Shown: positions 33,252 to 42,114 of the stretch, one piece after another
Layout: the number at the start of each line of letters is the position of its first letter
Position numbering within the stretch: position 1 is the stretch's first letter
Assembly: GCA_964641545.1 (NCBI GenBank)
Contig: CAZXLT010000002.1
Coordinates: 1-64,000, forward strand
Length of the DNA: 64,000 nt
From: CAZXLT01 sp964641545
GTDB taxonomy: Bacteria > Patescibacteriota > Saccharimonadia > Saccharimonadales > AWTP1-31
Reading direction: 5' to 3'
Program-made: the position numbers and the translations under genes
The notes under the pieces: generated by a model
The model's database searches: none
The model's input: only the letters and a program-made list of their open reading frames with translations
What the model was told of the DNA's origin: nothing

Positions 33252-34529
33252 CTAAGAACACACAGCAGTTAGTATTCTAGATATACTTTTTCCCCATGGG
33301 AACTTTGCCGCTTGTCGTATGCCCTTTTGGCGCATATTGTTACGTAATTCTTTGTTAGAAAGCTTTTCGTAGTTATCAATAATATCATGGAAATCCCGTA
33401 TATAAATCGCAGCATCTTCTGCTATCTCAGCTATTGAGGAATTTTTATACGTTAATACGGGTGTTCCATATCTCATGGCTTCAAGAATGGGCAGACCAAA
33501 ACCCTCATAAAGGCTTGGGTATACTAATGCATGAGCATTTTTATATAGCCACTCTCGAACATTATCTGGAGCAAACCCAAGAAAATGAATTTGATCCAAG
33601 TAAGAGTCATGAAGTAAATACTTATGAAGTCTAGGTACTGGGATTGCTTTAGGGCCTTTCATTGTGTCTCCCGCTAGCACAAGGGTAACGTCCTCGCCCC
33701 TGGCCCTGAGATTATTATATGCTGCAACAAGCTCGATGATTTCTCTTCTTGGATCTGCACCGCCGACAAATAGTAAGAATTTCTTGTCTTTTAACTCAAC
33801 TGGCTTCTGTATGTATTCCCAGCTTGTTGGTTGCCACTCATAAAAATCGGGAGTTTTTTCGTTTGTTTTGGCAGGACTAGAGTCTACGCCAAGGCGACAG
33901 ACCACAATTTTTGACGAAGGAACACCTACGTGTTTTATGAAATCTTCTTTTGTATGTTCTGAAATTGCCAGAAGTTTATGAAATCTTCTTGCGATCAATT
34001 TTTGTTTCCTGACGTAATATTTGCGCGCATACGCGCAGCGAAGTGCGCTAATAATCCCCCTGCCGTTTGCGCGTGCCGTACCATAGTCCCACAGGTAATC
34101 TGTTTCCAGGATGTATGGTATGAGATCATATGTTATTTGGTAGGACAACACGCCACGTGGGGCGGGGCGGTTTTGATCAAATTGGATAAATCGGTCAATG
34201 CCACTTGTGTCAAACAGTTGTTTTTCACCAAAATACAAAGACTTCTGTTCTATAAACTGATTAGCGATTGAGTTGAGCAGCTTTGCTTTACCGGGTAGTG
34301 ACCATGATATCTTTTCTGCGCGTCGGAACTTACGAATTTCGTACTCTAAATCTGAAAGGTTAAGAAGCTCCAGCGGATCGTAACTATCATTTTGTTCGAT
34401 ATAGAAAACAAATGAATGGGCTGCTCGGTCAGCTTTAGACATGTTGTTAATGAAATGTATAGCAGTGTGCCCAATGCCTCTTTCGCGGTGTGGTGTTTGT
34501 AGGACGCTTAGATCTACACCTATTTTCAT
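33252..34529 (-). CDS. GT4 family glycosyltransferase
   Basis: The start is placed at the ATG at 34529 (MKIGVDLSVLQTP), which overlaps the preceding gene's stop as ATGA; the longer in-frame extension to 34580 would run deep into that gene. The 425-residue GT-B enzyme shows LLFVGGADPRREI in the donor domain and EGFGLPILEAM late, as in GT4. It forms a coupled pair with the GT4 gene 34526-35692 and is convergent with wzt. A role in building the exported glycan is inferred. Confidence 0.85.
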   Translation of the reverse strand: MKIGVDLSVLQTPHRERGIGHTAIHFINNMSKADRAAHSFVFYIEQNDSYDPLELLNLSDLEYEIRKFRRAEKISWSLPGKAKLLNSIANQFIEQKSLYFGEKQLFDTSGIDRFIQFDQNRPAPRGVLSYQITYDLIPYILETDYLWDYGTARANGRGIISALRCAYARKYYVRKQKLIARRFHKLLAISEHTKEDFIKHVGVPSSKIVVCRLGVDSSPAKTNEKTPDFYEWQPTSWEYIQKPVELKDKKFLLFVGGADPRREIIELVAAYNNLRARGEDVTLVLAGDTMKGPKAIPVPRLHKYLLHDSYLDQIHFLGFAPDNVREWLYKNAHALVYPSLYEGFGLPILEAMRYGTPVLTYKNSSIAEIAEDAAIYIRDFHDIIDNYEKLSNKELRNNMRQKGIRQAAKFPWGKSISRILTAVCS

Positions 34530-35692
34530 AGTGCTTCCTTTTTCAGACGCTCCCAATAGACGGCCGCACTTTTCTCCCATGAGAATAACGATGCCCGTGA
34601 AGGACCTTTGACCAGGGCTGACTGCTTTACCGATGAATATTGCTCCAGGTATTCTTCCATTTTTTTTGAGAATCCTTTTGTGTCAGTATGATCTAGCATT
34701 AGACCAGCGTCTCCTACTACTTCAGGCAACGACGAGTTATCGGCGGTTATTACTGGTACCCCACAGGCCAATGCCTCCAGGGGCGGCATGCCAAAGCCTT
34801 CATAGTGACTTGGGTACACTAGCATCTTTGCGCCAGAAATGAGTGCCGGCTTGTCTCGATCGTGGACGTATTCTGATGGACGGACTATACTGTACCCGTC
34901 TTTTACTAGGTTGATAATCTTGCCAAAAAGTTTATCCGTCTTCCATCCACTCACCCCTACCAACAAAAGAGAAATATTGTGTCGATATTTCTCTGGAAGA
35001 GCACAATATGCATCAACCAATGTTTCCAGGTTTTTTCGTGGCTCCAAATTAGACAACGCAAGAATATACTCTTTCGGTAATTCATACTTATCTTTTACCT
35101 TTTGAATTTCGCTTTCTGGACGCCTGAAAAAGAATCGCTGGTCTGCAGCAGGGGTCGCTACCAATACTTTCTCGGAAGGAAGTTTATAGAATTCGCATAT
35201 TTCTTGCTTTGCACTTTGCGAAATAGTAAAAACCGTCTTTACTTGTTCGATAGAATGACGGGTTCCTTTCGATAAAAACGCAGCATTTTTATCATCTGAA
35301 TACTCCTTGTGCAGCTCGAAGGATAAATCGTAGAGAATAACAGCCGATTTGCTAAAAAGTAGTGGCATAGTGACAAAACGTGTAAAAACGTAGAAGCCCG
35401 GACCACACAAAAGATCCAACGGAGGCATTTTTTGCCTGTGCCATAAAGCCGCAGCGTAACGAAACGGAATAGGAATTTTTTTTGCCCGAATGTGTTTAAA
35501 GCCAAACTTGTTAAAACGCTTTTCCTCGTCGAAGGGTATAACTACGCGTACGTCAGGAGTTGCCAAACCTGCTAACTTGTCTTTCTCTATCAGGTGGTCT
35601 AGCCCTCTGAGTATCCCTAAAATGTACTGCCCGATACCGCTGAAATGCCCGTCAACTAACCCAAGTCCTTCAATAAATATAGTTTTTGACAT
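34526..35692 (-). CDS. GT4 family glycosyltransferase
   Basis: The 388-residue GT-B enzyme has YILALSNLEPRKNLETLV and EGFGMPPLEALACGVP, standard for GT4. It resembles mannosyl- or rhamnosyltransferases of O-antigen clusters. It is the first gene of a two-gene unit with a possible leaderless promoter (TATAGT 6 nt before the ATG). With two other GT4 genes, gmd, rmd, wzm and wzt, it makes up a set like that of the Pseudomonas common antigen; this comparison is from knowledge of that cluster. Confidence 0.85.
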   Translation of the reverse strand: MSKTIFIEGLGLVDGHFSGIGQYILGILRGLDHLIEKDKLAGLATPDVRVVIPFDEEKRFNKFGFKHIRAKKIPIPFRYAAALWHRQKMPPLDLLCGPGFYVFTRFVTMPLLFSKSAVILYDLSFELHKEYSDDKNAAFLSKGTRHSIEQVKTVFTISQSAKQEICEFYKLPSEKVLVATPAADQRFFFRRPESEIQKVKDKYELPKEYILALSNLEPRKNLETLVDAYCALPEKYRHNISLLLVGVSGWKTDKLFGKIINLVKDGYSIVRPSEYVHDRDKPALISGAKMLVYPSHYEGFGMPPLEALACGVPVITADNSSLPEVVGDAGLMLDHTDTKGFSKKMEEYLEQYSSVKQSALVKGPSRASLFSWEKSAAVYWERLKKEAL

Positions 35693-35698
35693 TTACCT

Positions 35699-35704
35699 AC
35701 TATA
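35699..35704 (-). promoter_or_regulatory. -10 box before GT4 gene
   Basis: TATAGT (minus strand) ends 6 nt before the ATG at 35692; an overlapping TATTAT lies 9 nt away. Confidence 0.4.
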
Positions 35705-35744
35705 ATAGCAAAATCCCACTACCTATAGCTACGACTAATATTTT

Positions 35745-35772
35745 TTGAGTTGATCTTTAAACAAGTTAAAAT
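35745..35772 (+). promoter_or_regulatory. Leaderless promoter driving a mini-ORF and the epimerase gene
   Basis: TTGAGT (35745-35750), 16 bp, TAAAAT (35767-35772), then 6 nt to the ATG at 35779, which opens an 8-codon frame rather than the epimerase gene. Confidence 0.55.
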
Positions 35773-35778
35773 AGGACA

Positions 35779-35805
35779 ATGACTAGTAAGAAAGAAGTTG
35801 TGTGA
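35779..35805 (+). CDS. Eight-codon leader peptide, overlapping the epimerase start
   Basis: ATG at 35779 opens MTSKKEVV and ends with TGA at 35803-35805. This TGA overlaps the GTG start of the epimerase (35802-35804) in the tetranucleotide GTGA. The ATG is where a leaderless transcript would begin, so ribosomes could load here and re-initiate at the GTG. No strong Shine-Dalgarno sequence precedes the GTG itself. Confidence 0.45.
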   Translation: MTSKKEVV

Positions 35806-36908
35806 TTTTATTCGTTTATGGTACCACTGGCGAGCTCATTAAGTTGCTGCCGCTAATTAAAGAGATCGAAAAAAAAGAATACATATCGGTTTGTACGTAT
35901 CAGCAACCAAGACAACTACAGCAACTTTTTAAAGCAAGTAAACTTAGTCTCCCAGAAATAGCAATTGGGCAAAAAACGACTGCGAAAGACTTGGAGAGTT
36001 TGTGGCGGGTACCCTGGTGGCTGGTGTGCGTAGGGGTCGGTTTTTTAAAAAACCGTAAAAATATCAAAAAAACCCTGAACCAATCAAAAACTAAGCCGCT
36101 GATCATTGTGCATGGAGATACAATGACAACCCTACTAGGAGCTGTAATGGGCAAAATACTGCGCGTTCATGTTGCGCACATCGAAGCTGGGCTGAGAAGC
36201 TATAATTGGCGGCATCCTTTTCCTGAAGAGATAAACAGAATAATGACATCAAAAATGGCAAGAACACACTTTGCACCCGGTAAGACTCCAATAGCAAATC
36301 TTAAAAAAGCCGGGACAAAAGGAACCATTATTAACACGACGTACAATACTGTTTTGGACAGCCTCCGACTTGCACAAAAAGCTAAGATCACTACTAAGCA
36401 CCAACTGCCAAAAAAGTACTGCCTTATCTCTATCCATCGCAATGAGTTACTCGCGCAGCCAAAAGAATTAGAAAAAATTCTAAAGAAAATATCAAAATTT
36501 TCGGAAACAATGCCAGTAGTTTTTTTGGACCACCCAATTACCGAAGAGCGCATACAATCACTCAGTATCGGTGGTTTGCTAGAAAAAAAGAACATTACTA
36601 GATTGCACAAACTGGGCTATTTTGACTTTATTTCACTGCTCGCAAAAGCAGAATGTGTCATTACGGATAGTGGAGGTCTTCAGGAAGAGACGGCCTATCT
36701 GGGGATTCCTTGTCTTGTGCATAGAAAAGCAACAGAAAGACAAGAAGGTCTTGGGGAAAATGTTGTTCTCTCGTATTACAACGAGACAGCAGTTGATGAC
36801 TTTATGCGTAACTTCAAAAAGTACAAACGAGCTGGAGTCGATGCATCACATAGCCCAGTAAAGGTAATAACGAAAGAGTTAAAAAAGTCTGGATTTATTA
36901 AAGATTAG
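35802..36908 (+). CDS. wecB: UDP-GlcNAc 2-epimerase (non-hydrolysing, WecB-like)
   Basis: The 368-residue GT-B-fold enzyme contains the family motifs VHGDTMTT, AHIEAGLRSY, PFPEEINR, a single-letter variant of the HRREN box (HRNE), and TDSGGLQEETAYLG with TERQEGLG. It interconverts UDP-GlcNAc and UDP-ManNAc. Catalytic acids equivalent to those in the HGDT, EAGLR and PEE motifs are present. It starts at GTG coupled to a leader peptide. Its stop overlaps that of the convergent membrane protein in TTAG (36905-36908). The HxGTRPE start motif is reduced to GTTGELIK. Confidence 0.82.
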   Translation: MILFVYGTTGELIKLLPLIKEIEKKEYISVCTYQQPRQLQQLFKASKLSLPEIAIGQKTTAKDLESLWRVPWWLVCVGVGFLKNRKNIKKTLNQSKTKPLIIVHGDTMTTLLGAVMGKILRVHVAHIEAGLRSYNWRHPFPEEINRIMTSKMARTHFAPGKTPIANLKKAGTKGTIINTTYNTVLDSLRLAQKAKITTKHQLPKKYCLISIHRNELLAQPKELEKILKKISKFSETMPVVFLDHPITEERIQSLSIGGLLEKKNITRLHKLGYFDFISLLAKAECVITDSGGLQEETAYLGIPCLVHRKATERQEGLGENVVLSYYNETAVDDFMRNFKKYKRAGVDASHSPVKVITKELKKSGFIKD

Positions 36909-38998
36909 GTCTGTGAATCGAGATTGCAAATTTGGGCATAACCAAGCTTTTCAGAATTGATACTGTACTGTTTTAATGGACTGTCTGTCCGAATGTTTTC
37001 AAGATTGACACGGACGACCTCTTCCTTTTGTGTAAAAGTGATATCTGCAAGAATAGAACTGTCTTGACTAATTAATGTGCGTTGACCTGGTTGGCCTTTA
37101 ACGTCAAGACCTCCAGAAAAACTATGCACCACGGAGGATTTATTAAGTTGCCTAAATCCAATTATACCAATTTGGGTGGCAGGCATTCTACAGCTCACCT
37201 GGGTTGATTTACTAATAACTGGCATTTGGTAACTTGCGTCTGGCACTAATATGGTTGTTCTCGCTTTCACAGATGGCTTAACCTGTGAAACTCGAGCCCC
37301 ATAAGTGCCATGGAGGGGGATTAAATCATTGCTAACCGATGTTGGCATTTGGTAGGTCAGCACATGATTTATGCCAAGTGTCTTTAGCGCTCCAAGTGTT
37401 TGTGGGTCTTTAATCCCTGACATCGCATAATGAAGCAAGGCGTTACTGTCGACCGACTTGTAGCTGTTAAATAAAGGCTTCTTATGAACAAGCTGATCTG
37501 CAAAGTAAGAACTATTCAAATGCGTAGGATCGACCAACGGATATGCAGCAACCGATTGTATCTCGGGCTGTTTCCCAAGCCAGGAGTAGGTATCACTAAA
37601 GTCGGTAAGCGACCACTCATCGTCTCTTGAAATGGGGTTGATTGGAAGCATCTCGAAAATAAGAATTGCCAAAATCAATACACTAACGGTCAGCCGCCTA
37701 TGCCTACTTTTAATAAGCAAAAGTAGATGGTGAAAACCAATTGCCGCAATTGTCACAAGAGCTAGGTTAACAACAAGGTACAGACGAGCGTAAACCCTCC
37801 AGAAGCTAGTGACCATACCAATAACTCTAGAAGGCATTACGAAGTCGATACCAAAAAGTTCAACATAGGGTACGAGACTCACAAAAAATGCAAAACCTAG
37901 GACAACAATGCTAAGACCGACCACCCAGGAACTATCAAGATATTTCTTTGGGATTTTCTTTGTTTTCCAGAATCTCCATACGCCAAGACCAGCCAAGAAA
38001 AGTACCGAGTAACCAAGGTACAGGTGGTACTCACCTTTATTGGAATATATATGTGAATCCCTATAGTCTCTAGCAAGATCTCGGATGAGGCCAACCGGAT
38101 GTTCTTGTGAAGGGACAAAGTAGTCAGGCAACTGTGCCCCATATGTTTTTAGTTCTAGCAGCAAGTTGCCTCGAACGGTGCCAAGATTTGTACCAATTTG
38201 TGATCCGTAACGTAGCTTTACAAAAACAATCGGTAGCAACAGAACACATGCAACAACAGAACTAACCAAGAGGTGCATTAGGCGTATCTTTGATTCAGCA
38301 GTGAGCTTTCGCCTTTTTTTGTACTCTAAACCGAGAGAACCTAGCACGTAGCTGCCAATCCCAGCAAGCATAATGCCACCGATCATAGGGAAGTAGCCAT
38401 CGGTATAAAACAAGAGGGCAACACAAGTAGCAAAAACGAGACTCAAAATGCGGCTTGGCTTTCTCCACAAAGCGATAAATGACCAAAGAATTGCGACAAA
38501 CAGTTCGGAATGTACGTACGAAAGATGCCCGTGGGTTTTAAAGTAATGATATGGGGTAAACGCGACTGCTGTGGCCGCAAAAAGAGCTACGCTACGCCTC
38601 TTTGTTAGCCAATAAATAAAGCAGTACATTGCTGCAAAACTTAGTAAGTACCCAGATAAAACCATAAGATTCCAGCTACAAATTGGGCCGACCAGCTTGC
38701 TCGCTATCCAACCAGGAACCATCAGAGTTGCGTTCGTAACAAGTTGTGGCTGGGTTATATTTTCGGAATAAGGATAGTTGCTAAGATGACTGATTCCGCC
38801 ATAGGGTTTACTACCAATGTTAAAAACGGAAATAATCCCTGAAAGATGATCGCCCCCGACCGAACCAATAACTGTTGTCTTGCAGCTCGTCAGAGACTGC
38901 CCCATAAATGCCCAGCTTAGGATAAACGGCAGTACTAGTGCTATAAAATGAACCCGGATGACAGCGAGGGCTTTATTTAAACGACCACTTTTTTTCAT
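36905..38998 (-). CDS. Multi-pass membrane protein, GT-C/YfhO-like
   Basis: The 697-residue protein has about 11 transmembrane helices up to residue 475, then an extracytoplasmic C-terminal domain of about 220 residues. The first outer loop carries VGGDHLSG, which recalls the acidic loop of GT-C lipid-linked sugar transferases; the 48521-50332 protein has EGGDHMFN at the same place. It probably transfers sugars from a polyprenyl-phosphate donor outside the membrane, working with the GtrB-like enzyme encoded divergently. A TATTAT box ends 7 nt before the ATG. Confidence 0.6.
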   Translation of the reverse strand: MKKSGRLNKALAVIRVHFIALVLPFILSWAFMGQSLTSCKTTVIGSVGGDHLSGIISVFNIGSKPYGGISHLSNYPYSENITQPQLVTNATLMVPGWIASKLVGPICSWNLMVLSGYLLSFAAMYCFIYWLTKRRSVALFAATAVAFTPYHYFKTHGHLSYVHSELFVAILWSFIALWRKPSRILSLVFATCVALLFYTDGYFPMIGGIMLAGIGSYVLGSLGLEYKKRRKLTAESKIRLMHLLVSSVVACVLLLPIVFVKLRYGSQIGTNLGTVRGNLLLELKTYGAQLPDYFVPSQEHPVGLIRDLARDYRDSHIYSNKGEYHLYLGYSVLFLAGLGVWRFWKTKKIPKKYLDSSWVVGLSIVVLGFAFFVSLVPYVELFGIDFVMPSRVIGMVTSFWRVYARLYLVVNLALVTIAAIGFHHLLLLIKSRHRRLTVSVLILAILIFEMLPINPISRDDEWSLTDFSDTYSWLGKQPEIQSVAAYPLVDPTHLNSSYFADQLVHKKPLFNSYKSVDSNALLHYAMSGIKDPQTLGALKTLGINHVLTYQMPTSVSNDLIPLHGTYGARVSQVKPSVKARTTILVPDASYQMPVISKSTQVSCRMPATQIGIIGFRQLNKSSVVHSFSGGLDVKGQPGQRTLISQDSSILADITFTQKEEVVRVNLENIRTDSPLKQYSINSEKLGYAQICNLDSQT

Positions 38999-39005
38999 CT
39001 CTTCT

Positions 39006-39011
39006 ATAATA
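39006..39011 (-). promoter_or_regulatory. -10 box, leaderless start of GT-C-like gene
   Basis: TATTAT (minus strand) ends 7 nt before the ATG at 38998. Confidence 0.5.
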
Positions 39012-39030
39012 CCAAGTTCTTGAGTACTGC

Positions 39031-39036
39031 TATACT
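39031..39036 (+). promoter_or_regulatory. Extended -10 promoter of GtrB-like gene
   Basis: TGC followed directly by TATACT (39031-39036) predicts a start near 39043 and a 22-nt leader that contains GAGGCGG before the TTG start at 39065. Confidence 0.5.
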
Positions 39037-39064
39037 TAATCTATATAAGCAAGAGGCGGATATA

Positions 39065-40039
39065 TTGAGTGCAAATTTGCTAACTAAGAAAACAGTTAAT
39101 AAGCTTAGTGTTGTCGTGCCGCTGTACAACGAAGAGTCAGTGCTTAATGATTTTTTTCATCTACTTTCAGCAGAGTTAGACAGACTCAAAGTTTCTCAGT
39201 ACGAAGTGCTACTCGTTAATGATGGAAGCAAAGACAAAACTAGAGAAATCGCGGCATCAATTACAAAAAATAACAACAAGAGTCGGTTGATAAACTTCAC
39301 TAGAAACTTTGGCAAAGAGGCGGCCCTTACGGCAGGGTTAAGAGAGGCGAAAGGGGATGCTGTGCTTTTGATTGACGCAGATGGGCAACACCCACCGTCA
39401 AAAATAAGCTCACTGCTCGACGAGTACGCAAAGGGCTTCGACATGGTTATTGGTGTCCGCACAGACAACATGGACGAAAGCGGAATCAAGAAAATTGGCA
39501 ACAAATTCTATTACAGGCTTCTAAAACTGTCTGGCATCCATTATCTACAACCGAGAGTAACAGACTTTAGAATTCTTAGCAGGGAAGTAGTTGATGTTTT
39601 TTCACAATTTCAAGAACGACGAAGAATAACACGAGGGCTTCTAGACTGGCTAGGTTTTAACACAAGTTATGTAGAATTTAAATCTCCCACACGAATTGCT
39701 GGGCAAGCGTCCTATAGCACCAAAAAACTAGCCTACTTAGCAGTGGATAGCATACTCTCTAATAGTCGTAAGCCTCTTGTACTATCTTTACTCGTCGGGT
39801 TACTGATGTGTGGGCTTTCATCATTATCAGCGGTCTTCATTACTATCGAGAGTTTTGTTCTGGACGATCCACTAGGCTTGGGGTTCTCGGGCGCATCTGT
39901 GCTCCTTCTGCTCGCCATATTTCTTATTGGTATGGTAATGATTTCACAGGGAATAGCGTCACTATACCTGGCGCGTATTTATGAAGAAGCACAAGATAGA
40001 CCGTTATATGTTATAGACAGATCGCAAAGTTCTAGTTAG
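39065..40039 (+). CDS. GT2 polyprenyl-phosphate glycosyltransferase (GtrB/DPM1-like)
   Basis: The TTG at 39065 is preferred over the in-frame TTG at 39020 because GAGG lies 8 nt upstream and the predicted transcript begins near 39043. The 324-residue enzyme has a GT2 domain (LSVVVPLYNEE, LLVNDGSKDKT, LIDADGQHPP) and two C-terminal transmembrane helices. Such enzymes transfer a sugar from a nucleotide to undecaprenyl phosphate on the cytoplasmic face. Its stop overlaps that of the FG-GAP protein (TTAG, 40036-40039). Confidence 0.85.
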   Translation: MSANLLTKKTVNKLSVVVPLYNEESVLNDFFHLLSAELDRLKVSQYEVLLVNDGSKDKTREIAASITKNNNKSRLINFTRNFGKEAALTAGLREAKGDAVLLIDADGQHPPSKISSLLDEYAKGFDMVIGVRTDNMDESGIKKIGNKFYYRLLKLSGIHYLQPRVTDFRILSREVVDVFSQFQERRRITRGLLDWLGFNTSYVEFKSPTRIAGQASYSTKKLAYLAVDSILSNSRKPLVLSLLVGLLMCGLSSLSAVFITIESFVLDDPLGLGFSGASVLLLLAIFLIGMVMISQGIASLYLARIYEEAQDRPLYVIDRSQSSS

Positions 40040-42114
40040 TCTCCGCCACCCGCTATTCTGAGGTTGCTCCATAACCATCCCTGGCTAGGGAACTGCCAAG
40101 CAACCCAGCTCTGATCAGATTGCTGCAGCCCGCTTGAAGAACCTTTAAGAACGTGTCTTACGGCTTCGTTGCCAGGTCCTTGGTGAAAAGCTACAAGATC
40201 AAGGTACGAGTCGCCATTAACATTTGTTGGCACAGGCTTTGTTTGTTTGAATGTCCAGCCACCATAAGCCGGACCAAGCGTTTGCTGAAACAGGGGTTCT
40301 CCAAGTCCTGAGTTAGACCCAGGATAAAGCCAAACATTGAATGTCTTTCCGTCTGGGAAGATCGAGAACACCACCAGGTCATCTTTTCCGTCACCGTTGT
40401 AGTCTCCGCCTCCACCGGCGATTTTTAGGTTGCTCCACAACCATCCCTGGCTAGGGAACTGCCAGCCTACCATACTAGCATCAGAGGCCTGTATACCGGT
40501 TGACGAGCCTTTGAGTACGCTCCTAACGACTTCATTGTCGGGTCCCTGGTGCAATACCACAAGATCCATGTAGGTGTCACCGTTAACATTAGTCACGGTT
40601 GTTTTTGCTTTCTTGAAATTCCACCCACCGTTATTTGGGCCTAGGGACTGTTGTAGGGTGGGATTTTGTAGCCCAGATGAAGAGCCGTTATAAAGCCAAA
40701 CATTAAAGGACTGTCCATTAGGGTCGACAGAGATCACTGAGACGTCTCCATACCCATCGCCATTGAAGTCTCCGCCACCCGCTATTCTGAGGTTGCTCCA
40801 TAACCATCCCTGGCTAGGGAACTGCCAAGCAACCCAGCTCTGATCAGATTGCTGCAGCCCGCTTGAAGAACCTTTAAGAACGTGCCGTGTTACTTCATTA
40901 TTAGGTCCCTGGTGGAGTGCCACTAAGTCCATATAGGCGTCGCCATTAACGTTCGCAACACCGAACTTTGCTCTTGAAAAATCCCAACCACCAAAAGATG
41001 GACCAAGCGTATACTGAAACTGTGGGTTACTAAGCCCCGTCGAAGAACCCTTGTATAGCCAAACATTAAAGGTGCGTCCATCTGGAAACTCTGAGAACGA
41101 AACTATATCTCCAAACCCATCACCATTAAAGTCCCCTGAATAGGTTATTGCTTCGTTCATACTATTGGGGGGGCACCCCCACCGAATTGGACGTCCGGCA
41201 TCGATTACGCATAGGTCATACTTATTTACGATACCGTCATTATCATTGTCAAAGGCAGGGTCATAAAATGTGGGACCAAACCAATCAATAAACAATCGCC
41301 AAAAGTTACGGTTACCGTACGCACTGCACCCATCGCCACTTCCATACAAGTTGTTTAGTGCTGCTGCGTTTGGCTGGTACGGGGTGTAGTTATATAACCC
41401 TGCTGTTGCGGAATTTTCAATGAAGACATTTGTTCCTCCACAACCGGCGTTAGGATTGTATTGAACGTATGCGTTTCGATTTGCACGATAGTTAAATAAA
41501 TAGGAGTCCTTGGCATATCTTTTGAATTGTCGCGCTCCAGCATATACCTGATTGAAAAAGCCATAGTATTCAGCATCGCATGGCGCAGTGTCTGGGCAGC
41601 CATAACCCATGGCACTTCGATACTGAGTAGACCAAGGCCAATCATCAGTAATCAAAGACTGCTCTTTTTGGAGCATAACAATAAGTGCTTGCGGGTTGAT
41701 GCCACAGCTTTGTGCGACATCGTAGATAATACGTGCAGCAGTTCGGTTGCCGGCAGAAAGTCCACTGCAAAGACCTTCCTCGGGGTTTTTAGTAGGAGTA
41801 GATTCTGAGTAATCTTTCAGACAAGTATAGGGTGGGGGGTGGCCAACGCTAGCTCCGTATGCGGCACGCGTGGTGTTACCGCGAGGCTGTGCCCCATTAG
41901 TGTCACACACAGGGACTTTGCTGTTTAGAAATGCTTGTATGCCTTCAAGACTCATGGAGTATCGGTTGTAGAAAACGGCATCATCAATGATATTGCCTGG
42001 GCGAAACTCTGAGCCAGAAAGCGCACTTGCTTTGTTTGGTAGAATGCCAAGACCAAGCAAACAGAAAGAAGAGACTGCTGCTACCAGTAGCATTTTTTGA
42101 ATTAGGTGTTTCAT
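40036..42114 (-). CDS. Secreted protein with N-terminal actinobacterial-type domain and FG-GAP repeats
   Basis: The 692-residue protein has a signal peptide (about 1-31) and a domain of about 270 residues with many Trp, Tyr and Cys. This domain includes GINPQALIVMLQKEQSLI and SAMGYGCPD, a pattern I know from secreted actinobacterial proteins. Three FG-GAP/VCBS repeats of about 121 residues follow (from about 328), each starting D-(F/Y)NGDG and containing NVNGD, both calcium-loop-like. The last repeat is cut exactly at GGGD-stop, where the next repeat would begin. The repeats suggest a beta-propeller or adhesin binding surface. It overlaps the upstream gene by four bases (ATGA). Confidence 0.7.
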   Translation of the reverse strand: MKHLIQKMLLVAAVSSFCLLGLGILPNKASALSGSEFRPGNIIDDAVFYNRYSMSLEGIQAFLNSKVPVCDTNGAQPRGNTTRAAYGASVGHPPPYTCLKDYSESTPTKNPEEGLCSGLSAGNRTAARIIYDVAQSCGINPQALIVMLQKEQSLITDDWPWSTQYRSAMGYGCPDTAPCDAEYYGFFNQVYAGARQFKRYAKDSYLFNYRANRNAYVQYNPNAGCGGTNVFIENSATAGLYNYTPYQPNAAALNNLYGSGDGCSAYGNRNFWRLFIDWFGPTFYDPAFDNDNDGIVNKYDLCVIDAGRPIRWGCPPNSMNEAITYSGDFNGDGFGDIVSFSEFPDGRTFNVWLYKGSSTGLSNPQFQYTLGPSFGGWDFSRAKFGVANVNGDAYMDLVALHQGPNNEVTRHVLKGSSSGLQQSDQSWVAWQFPSQGWLWSNLRIAGGGDFNGDGYGDVSVISVDPNGQSFNVWLYNGSSSGLQNPTLQQSLGPNNGGWNFKKAKTTVTNVNGDTYMDLVVLHQGPDNEVVRSVLKGSSTGIQASDASMVGWQFPSQGWLWSNLKIAGGGGDYNGDGKDDLVVFSIFPDGKTFNVWLYPGSNSGLGEPLFQQTLGPAYGGWTFKQTKPVPTNVNGDSYLDLVAFHQGPGNEAVRHVLKGSSSGLQQSDQSWVAWQFPSQGWLWSNLRIAGGGD
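40038..40155 (-). repeat. 118-bp perfect direct repeat, copy A (3' end of FG-GAP gene)
   Basis: Identical to 40767-40884, an offset of 729 (two repeat units of about 364 bp). It begins within the overlapping stop codons of the two convergent genes. Confidence 0.9.
40767..40884 (-). repeat. 118-bp perfect direct repeat, copy B (inside FG-GAP gene)
   Basis: Identical to 40038-40155. The middle repeat unit (near 40403) is similar but not identical over the same segment. Confidence 0.9.

Noticed and set aside
34530..34580. Longer N-terminus for the GT4 gene at 33252
   Set aside because: It would overlap the upstream gene by 55 bases. The ATG at 34529 gives the ATGA overlap seen throughout the window and a normal GT4 start.
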